This document shows, piece by piece, positions 7,609 through 11,236 of a stretch of 11,236 nucleotides of DNA (within the stretch, counting starts at the first letter, position 1; each line of letters starts with the position of its first letter). This stretch comes from Glomus cerebriforme. Taxonomy: Eukaryota > Glomeromycota > Glomeromycetes > Glomerales > Glomeraceae. The notes under the pieces are model-generated. The model had not been told where the DNA came from. It worked only from the letters and a program-made list of their open reading frames with translations, and ran no database searches. The position numbers and the translations under genes were made by a program. The stretch spans positions 1 through 11,236 of the forward strand of contig QKYT01001277.1 in the NCBI GenBank assembly GCA_003550305.1. Direction: 5' to 3'.

Positions 7609-7609
7609 T

Positions 7610-7900
7610 TTTGTAATCAAATATTATTCAAAGTAATAAAAAAACTGCCTATTATAAAAATTTTCATGTAATTTTTTTTTAAAAAAATAAAATAAAATTT
7701 CATATCTGATCTATAAAAAATTATCTTAATTACATATATAAAAAAAAATCAAAAACTACTTATTAATTATAATCACGCCACCTACCAGTTCACCGCAGTA
7801 CAACCTAAAATATAAAAAGAAATAGAAATGAACAGCCAACTAAAAAAAAATGCAGGCGCAGATACACCACATGATATAATCTAAACGTTATTCAAATTTT
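7610..7900. other. AT-rich spacer between helicase and kinase remnants
   Basis: Long A and T runs dominate. Nothing was recognised on either strand apart from the possible 3' splice site of a second kinase intron at 7881-7882. Around 7780-7810 the base composition is more balanced (acgccacctaccagttcacc), but no frame or motif could be tied to it. Confidence 0.4.
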
Positions 7901-7932
7901 TTGTTATATAGATAGATTCAAATTATATTTAC
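7881..7932 (-). other. Possible second kinase intron (52 nt)
   Basis: Right after the NIYI codons the minus strand reads GTAAATA (from 7932) and, 52 nt on, AATAACGTTTAG (to 7881), a plausible donor, branch site and acceptor. The sequence after it does not clearly resume the expected kinase CW...RP region, so the call is weak. Without it, the open frame simply runs on to a TAA-type end at 7904. Confidence 0.25.
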
Positions 7933-8480
7933 CAATATAAATATTAGCATAATTATTAGGAGTATCAGGAACAATTGTTTCTCTCTGACCTTGTGTAATT
8001 TCATAAATTAAACCAATATTATTTGTCTCTTCATAAAATTGGTGGGGTTTCACTTGATATTTCCCATAGCAATACACAAACACTATATACATCGCTCTTC
8101 TCATCTAATTTTGTTTGATTTTTGCTGTTGGTTAATATTTGGGATTAATATAAGGAACTACACCAAATAACTTTGATCGTGATTTAGACGCTTCTTTAAT
8201 ACTTATTGATAACCAAAGTCCACCAATTTGTGATGAACCAATACATTACAGGAATGCTATAATAAATATAATAAAATGATTAATAAATTTACGATACTAA
8301 ATCATTTAATACAATTATAATATTTACCAAGTTGCAGTGTACAATTTTTCATTATGTAAGTATGATACAGCACAACTTAACTGGTATGCCAAGTTATATT
8401 TGTTATCCCAAGTAAGTTTATTAAAATTTTCTTCAAATAACTTCGAAGGGTACCACCATTTACAGTACATATTCCATTAC
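7904..8480 (-). pseudogene. Protein kinase pseudogene with retained intron
   Basis: Ser/Thr/Tyr-type kinase C-lobe remains read in order on the minus strand: VMEY (8480), NGGTLRSYLK (8460-8431), ENFNKLTWDNKYNLAYQL and SYLHNE, then IVHCNL at the HRDL position (8339-8328), an intron, HSCNVLVHHKLVDFG with DFG at 8212-8220, SRSKLFGVVPYINPK (activation segment), KSDVYSVCVLLWEISS (from 8099), and YEITQGQRETIVPDTP with NNYANIY. These are subdomains V to XI. At least four frameshifts and several stops separate the blocks. The HRD triad has become HCN, so the catalytic Asp is lost. The N-lobe (Gly loop, Lys) was not found. The style matches the large TKL-like kinase families of mycorrhizal fungi, which is an inference. 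The plus-strand frame over the same bases is taken as a shadow. Confidence 0.8.
8257..8327 (-). other. Spliceosomal intron of the kinase pseudogene (71 nt)
   Basis: The minus-strand sequence starts GTAAATA at 8327 and ends TTATTATAG at 8257. Removing it joins CACTGCAACTTG (the HRDL position) directly to CATTCCTGTAATG (HS-NV), restoring the normal kinase catalytic-loop order in frame. The length and the GTAA/TAG borders are ordinary for a short fungal intron. A TTAAT-like branch-site candidate lies about 25 nt from the 3' end. Its presence shows that the pseudogene is a DNA copy and not a processed, reverse-transcribed one. Confidence 0.65.
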
Positions 8481-9436
8481 TATTTTAATAATAAAACTTT
8501 TCAAACACAACCTTACTACGAAATGTATTGGGTGTGGGAGAATCTTGGAATAAAAATCTGTACCACTCATAATATACAAAAATTCGGTCATTTCTGTGAC
8601 TATTTTTGTTATAAAAGATATACATATCGGATAAAAGAATTTTTTGTGAAGGCAAGATATATAATCAGAAGGTGTTTTCTAATTTAAGTACAAATATGCA
8701 TGATTATACCATAATCGTGAGGATAAAACACGACAAAACTGAGAAATTTATAAATATGCTTTCTGAAATATGATTAATATGATTTAAATATTATATATTG
8801 TCTATTATGCTAAAAGTCATAATCAATAGTCATCTTCATATTTTACGGTTTACACAAAAAATAGACTTTCTTACTAATGCAATTACTTTAACTGAAATAA
8901 TTTGTTTTGTATAATCTAAATAGCATCACCAATACTGAATAAAAGTATTAGTATCTTTATTTAATTTTAATTACCGTAGTTTACAATATTTAGTCTTTTT
9001 AGCACAAGAATGTTTAGTGGATATCAATTATATCAATCATCAATACTCGTAAAGATATCAGCTAATTTGGCATTACTTTATGCAAACATATATATATATA
9101 TTTTTGAAAAATTAATAAATTATGCAAAATAATAATTAATTATTAATTTTTTTGGATGATCCATAAATATTCGCACTTTCATCAATTAATCAAATTAATC
9201 ATGCATAATTTATCAATGTAAGGAATCATGAGTCATTATTATTATTATATTATTGGTGATTTTGACTCATTTTTATAATCTTAATATTTTTATTTATATA
9301 AATACTCCATATTATTTTTCTAATCATCTTGTGCAACGTGATAATTCAAGTTGGAGAAAATTAAAATTCACCTTATTTTAAAATCCTAGTTATTATCCTA
9401 AGTTTATTTCCTCCCTACCCTTTAAACAATCTACTC
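8481..9436. other. AT-rich stretch without a clear gene
   Basis: The part at 8490-8640 sits where the kinase N-lobe should be. On the minus strand it keeps a coding-looking open frame (WYRFLFQDSPTPNTFRSK), but this does not match kinase motifs. From 8700 on no protein motif was recognised. Small structures include a (TA)n run near 9087-9102, an AT-only inverted repeat at 9107-9151, and two TGASTCA sites at 9229 and 9263. Confidence 0.4.
9107..9151. repeat. AT-only inverted repeat, 12-bp arms
   Basis: AAAAATTAATAA (9107-9118) is the exact reverse complement of TTATTAATTTTT (9140-9151), with a 21-nt spacer. The right arm overlaps a second, 16-bp perfect palindrome, TAATAATTAATTATTA. As both are pure A/T in an AT-rich region, chance is a fair explanation. 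Confidence 0.35.
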
Positions 9437-9549
9437 TTTAAACTCTCTCTTATCTTCCTTATACTGCATATGAGGTCTTCCTCTATCAGGCAAGGAAACC
9501 AGTAATACCAGTCAGTTAGTTGAGTATCTTCTATCTGGCGGGTTTGGTA
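9437..9549 (+). repeat. Direct repeat, copy 1 (about 113 bp)
   Basis: This copy begins TTTAAACTCTCTC, contains CTTCCTTATACTGCATAT, GAGGTCTTCCTC and ATCAGGCAAGGAAA, and ends CTGGCGGGTTTGGTA. Copy 2 follows about 128 bp later with the same blocks in the same order. Copy 1 has about 24 extra bases in its middle (around CCAGTAATACCAGTCAG) that copy 2 lacks. No open frame is present. Confidence 0.75.
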
Positions 9550-9564
9550 TTTTTTTTTAATTCC

Positions 9565-9655
9565 TTTAAATTTCCTCTTCTCTTCCTTATACTGTATATA
9601 GAGGTCTTCTTCGTATCAGGCAAGGAAAGACCGGTCAGATCTGGCTGGTTTGGTT
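9565..9655 (+). repeat. Direct repeat, copy 2 (about 91 bp)
   Basis: This copy carries TTTAAATTTCCTC, CTTCCTTATACTGTATAT, GAGGTCTTCTTC, ATCAGGCAAGGAAA and CTGGCTGGTTTGGTT, matching copy 1 block by block with small indels. Bases 9630-9649, ACCGGTCAGATCTGGCTGGT, form a 20-bp near-palindrome centred on AGATCT, with only two G-T type mismatches. The doubled unit could be the remains of a small non-autonomous element or a duplicated promoter segment. Confidence 0.75.
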
Positions 9656-9795
9656 TAGACTAGAATTCCCTTTCCATTTCCTTATATACTTATTGACTAC
9701 TTTATTTATGAGCTCACGTACCAACACCACCAACATCCACAAAGATTTGGAGAAAGTAAAGATTAAATGATTTTTAAAAGTGATTTTATTAAACC

Positions 9796-10410
9796 ATGGA
9801 AGCTATTGTAAAAAAAAATCAAAAATGATTTAATTGGAATAATTGTTAATAAAAAAGTAAAGCAATTTATTAAAATTTGATTCTTTTTATGGACACAAGA
9901 AAAGCTTCATAATCCAGTCAGCAAACAAATGTTAAAAAAGGCACTAAGAAGAAATATCAGCAGAAAAAAATAGTAAGATCAGTAATGGACATTTTAAAAC
10001 AGAACATGGTTAATAACAAAATTATTGAAGAATTCACTATATGAGATAGGTTAGACAAAAAGAAAAGTTTATCAACTATTTCCTCACCATTGGCAATTGC
10101 TCTCGACCAATATAGTAGAAAATTAAATGGAATTGAAAGAAGAATGTGGAAATGATCAAACAAATGAGCAGAACAAGCCAACATACAATAAACCATACTG
10201 CTTTCACAGATTAAACAAATGTAAAAGGAAATTCAAGACAGGAAATTTTACAACTTAAAGTNTATATCAAATTCTAAAGTGAATCCAAGAAAATATGAAT
10301 TATGAATAAAAAAAAAGGAGAAATAATATTAAACAAAAGCAAGCAATAAAGTAAGGTTGATGGTTATAACAACAAAATCAGAATCGATTAATTTAGAAAT
10401 AGATATATGA
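9796..10410 (+). pseudogene. Decayed ORF of unknown family
   Basis: An ATG at 9796 in ACCATGG context starts MEAIVKK. The sense is then carried by a second frame (IGIIVNKKVKQFIKI, TGA at 9878, FFLWTQEKLHNPVSKQML, KKALRRNI) and from about 9970 by the first frame again: SVMDILKQNM, KSLSTISSPLAIALDQYS, RKLNGIERRMW, AEQANIQ, ILLSQIK, EIQDRKFYNLK, NPRKYEL and VRLMVITTKSESINLEIDI. Stops in the latter frame are TGA 10042, 10153, 10165, 10303 and TAA 10189, 10222, 10324, 10330; it ends at TGA 10408. Each could come from one transition (CAA to TAA; CGA or TGG to TGA). The Gln/Lys/Glu-rich part after 10141 looks helical. The family was not recognised. A-rich sequence can mimic Lys/Asn/Ile protein, so this stays tentative. 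Confidence 0.45.
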
Positions 10411-10413
10411 TAA

Positions 10414-11040
10414 ATCTGAAACAAATAGCTACAGTATTATTTTGGGAAACATATAGTTAAAACATTAATTTTTTAGTTTATTATTTAGTAGAAGATATAA
10501 TTTCAATATTCAAATCCAATTTTTACAATTTAAAACTTTTNNTTTNANNTTTNAAANNNANNNTTNNTTTNNTTTTTTTATAATTTATGTAATTTTCAAA
10601 ATTAATATTAATGAATAAAAGATTATTTAAAATATTGAAAATAAATGATATGTGTAAGTAAAATGCTTGGACATACATAAGCACATGATCGATTGCAACT
10701 AATTACAACAGATAAAAAAAATTAATGAATTAAATNATTATAATACCACATACAAAAGAGTTTCTCCTACTATAGTACAGCAAGTTGTCCTGTCCTGAAC
10801 CAATCTGTACAAAAGAAGATCATAACATATCTTCAATTTACATTGTCACAAAAATTCAAAAAGATTACTCATTTGTGTTTGTTTAATATCAGGAATTCGA
10901 TTGATGATATTAAATTCAGATGTCCAAAAAAATCATTAGATCTTTTAAAGTACTAGTTAATTTTGATCTAATTTTTCAATCTGCTTTTATTTCATATTAG
11001 CAATTGCTTACTCATTTAAGATGTTTGTTTATTGGATATT
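10414..11040. other. AT-rich stretch with ambiguous bases, no gene seen
   Basis: A block around 10541-10571 contains many N interleaved with A and T, and single N occur at 10262 and 10735, so sequence quality is poor here. From 10740 to 11030 the composition is slightly more mixed, but no open frame, protein motif, RNA gene or clear repeat was recognised on either strand. Confidence 0.5.
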
Positions 11041-11097
11041 GATACGTATCGCCTCTGGCGTTTGACGCCAGTGTCATGTGATCTGTGTTATCACGTG
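11041..11097. repeat. Cluster of three palindromes
   Basis: Three inverted repeats are packed into 57 bp: GATACGTATC (11041-11050, perfect), CTGGCG-TTTGA-CGCCAG (11055-11071, perfect 6-bp stem), and CATGTGAT-CTGTGTT-ATCACGTG (11075-11097, 8-bp stem with one G-T pair). The block is much GC-richer than its surroundings. It may be a sub-terminal region of a DNA transposon, a protein-binding site cluster (it contains CACGTG), or a promoter element. Confidence 0.6.
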
Positions 11098-11129
11098 CAT
11101 TGATGTGAAATTATTGATGTAATGGTAAT

Positions 11130-11200
11130 ACAATATTTATATATATAAATCAAGCTTGTCGTTAAGCTTTTATTAAACCTTTCCTTTCATTCTCTTTTAA
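11130..11200 (+). promoter_or_regulatory. Possible core promoter reading off the right edge
   Basis: A TATA-like stretch (atttatatatataaat, about 11134-11150) is followed 30-50 bp later by a pyrimidine-rich run (cctttcctttcattctctttt), the layout expected of a fungal RNA polymerase II start region. The first ATG after it (11203) is closed at once by TAA, so any real coding start would lie outside the window. In such AT-rich DNA a TATA-like stretch is weak evidence by itself. Confidence 0.25.
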
Positions 11201-11236
11201 TAATGTCATAATTACCCTCTTTATTCACAAAAAAAA

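Noticed and set aside
8490..8640. Minus-strand open stretch (FQDSPTPNTFRSK) as the kinase N-lobe
   Set aside because: It is in the right place but shows no Gly loop, no VAIK-type Lys and no alpha-C Glu pattern, so it was not joined to the kinase.
8337..8687. 116-codon open frame on the plus strand
   Set aside because: Its left part lies opposite the kinase catalytic-loop and NGGTLRSYLK blocks, which read on the minus strand with specific motifs. The rest has no recognisable domain, so it is taken as an antisense shadow.
9087..9102. (TA)n microsatellite
   Set aside because: It is short and expected by chance in DNA this rich in A and T.
9957..10196. 79-codon minus-strand frame with a membrane-like sequence
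   Set aside because: It lies antisense to the decayed plus-strand ORF. Its hydrophobic look follows from complementing Lys/Asn/Gln-rich codons.
10541..10571. Alternating N/T/A pattern
   Set aside because: These are ambiguous base calls in a low-quality stretch, not a biological repeat.

Overview
The window looks like accessory, repeat-rich nuclear DNA from a fungus, most probably an arbuscular mycorrhizal fungus (Glomeromycotina, Rhizophagus-like). The grounds are indirect: very high AT content, a degenerate non-LTR retrotransposon with fungal-type ORFs, a decayed Helitron-type helicase end, and a decayed protein kinase of the kind that is heavily expanded in these fungi, with a short 71-nt GT-AG intron. 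The species call is an inference. No intact housekeeping gene, tRNA, rRNA, CRISPR array or prokaryotic operon was found.

Layout. Bases 1-200 are unusually GC-rich and hold a degenerate repeat built on GTTCGAG-like units of about 10-11 bp. From about 6703 down to 207, on the minus strand, lies one nearly full-length but dead LINE: a short 5' leader, a gag-like ORF1 (coiled coil, RNA-binding-like middle part, two CCHC knuckles, basic tail), and an ORF2 (APE-type endonuclease, reverse transcriptase, long C-terminal tail) whose start overlaps the ORF1 stop by 10 nt. ORF2 stays in one frame for about 1431 codons and is broken only by three TGA codons. ORF1 is broken by two frameshifts, one TAA and one TGA.

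Bases 6710-11040 are AT-rich and at first sight empty, but hold remains of coding sequence. A minus-strand Helitron/Pif1 helicase C-terminus lies at 7458-7608. A minus-strand protein kinase pseudogene lies at about 7904-8480, with a recognisable intron exactly between HRDL and HS. A plus-strand decayed ORF of unknown family lies at 9796-10410, with about ten stops that could each come from one C:G to T:A change. A short plus-strand open frame lies at 7245-7382. A diverged ~100-bp direct repeat occupies 9437-9655.

The right end (11041-11236) departs from the AT-rich background: three palindromes are packed into 57 bp, followed by a TATA-like stretch and a pyrimidine tract. This could be a transposon end or a promoter for a gene beyond the window. 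Taken together this is a graveyard of mobile elements and gene copies rather than a working system. The genes do not act together, except that LINE ORF1 and ORF2 would have formed one retrotransposition machinery.
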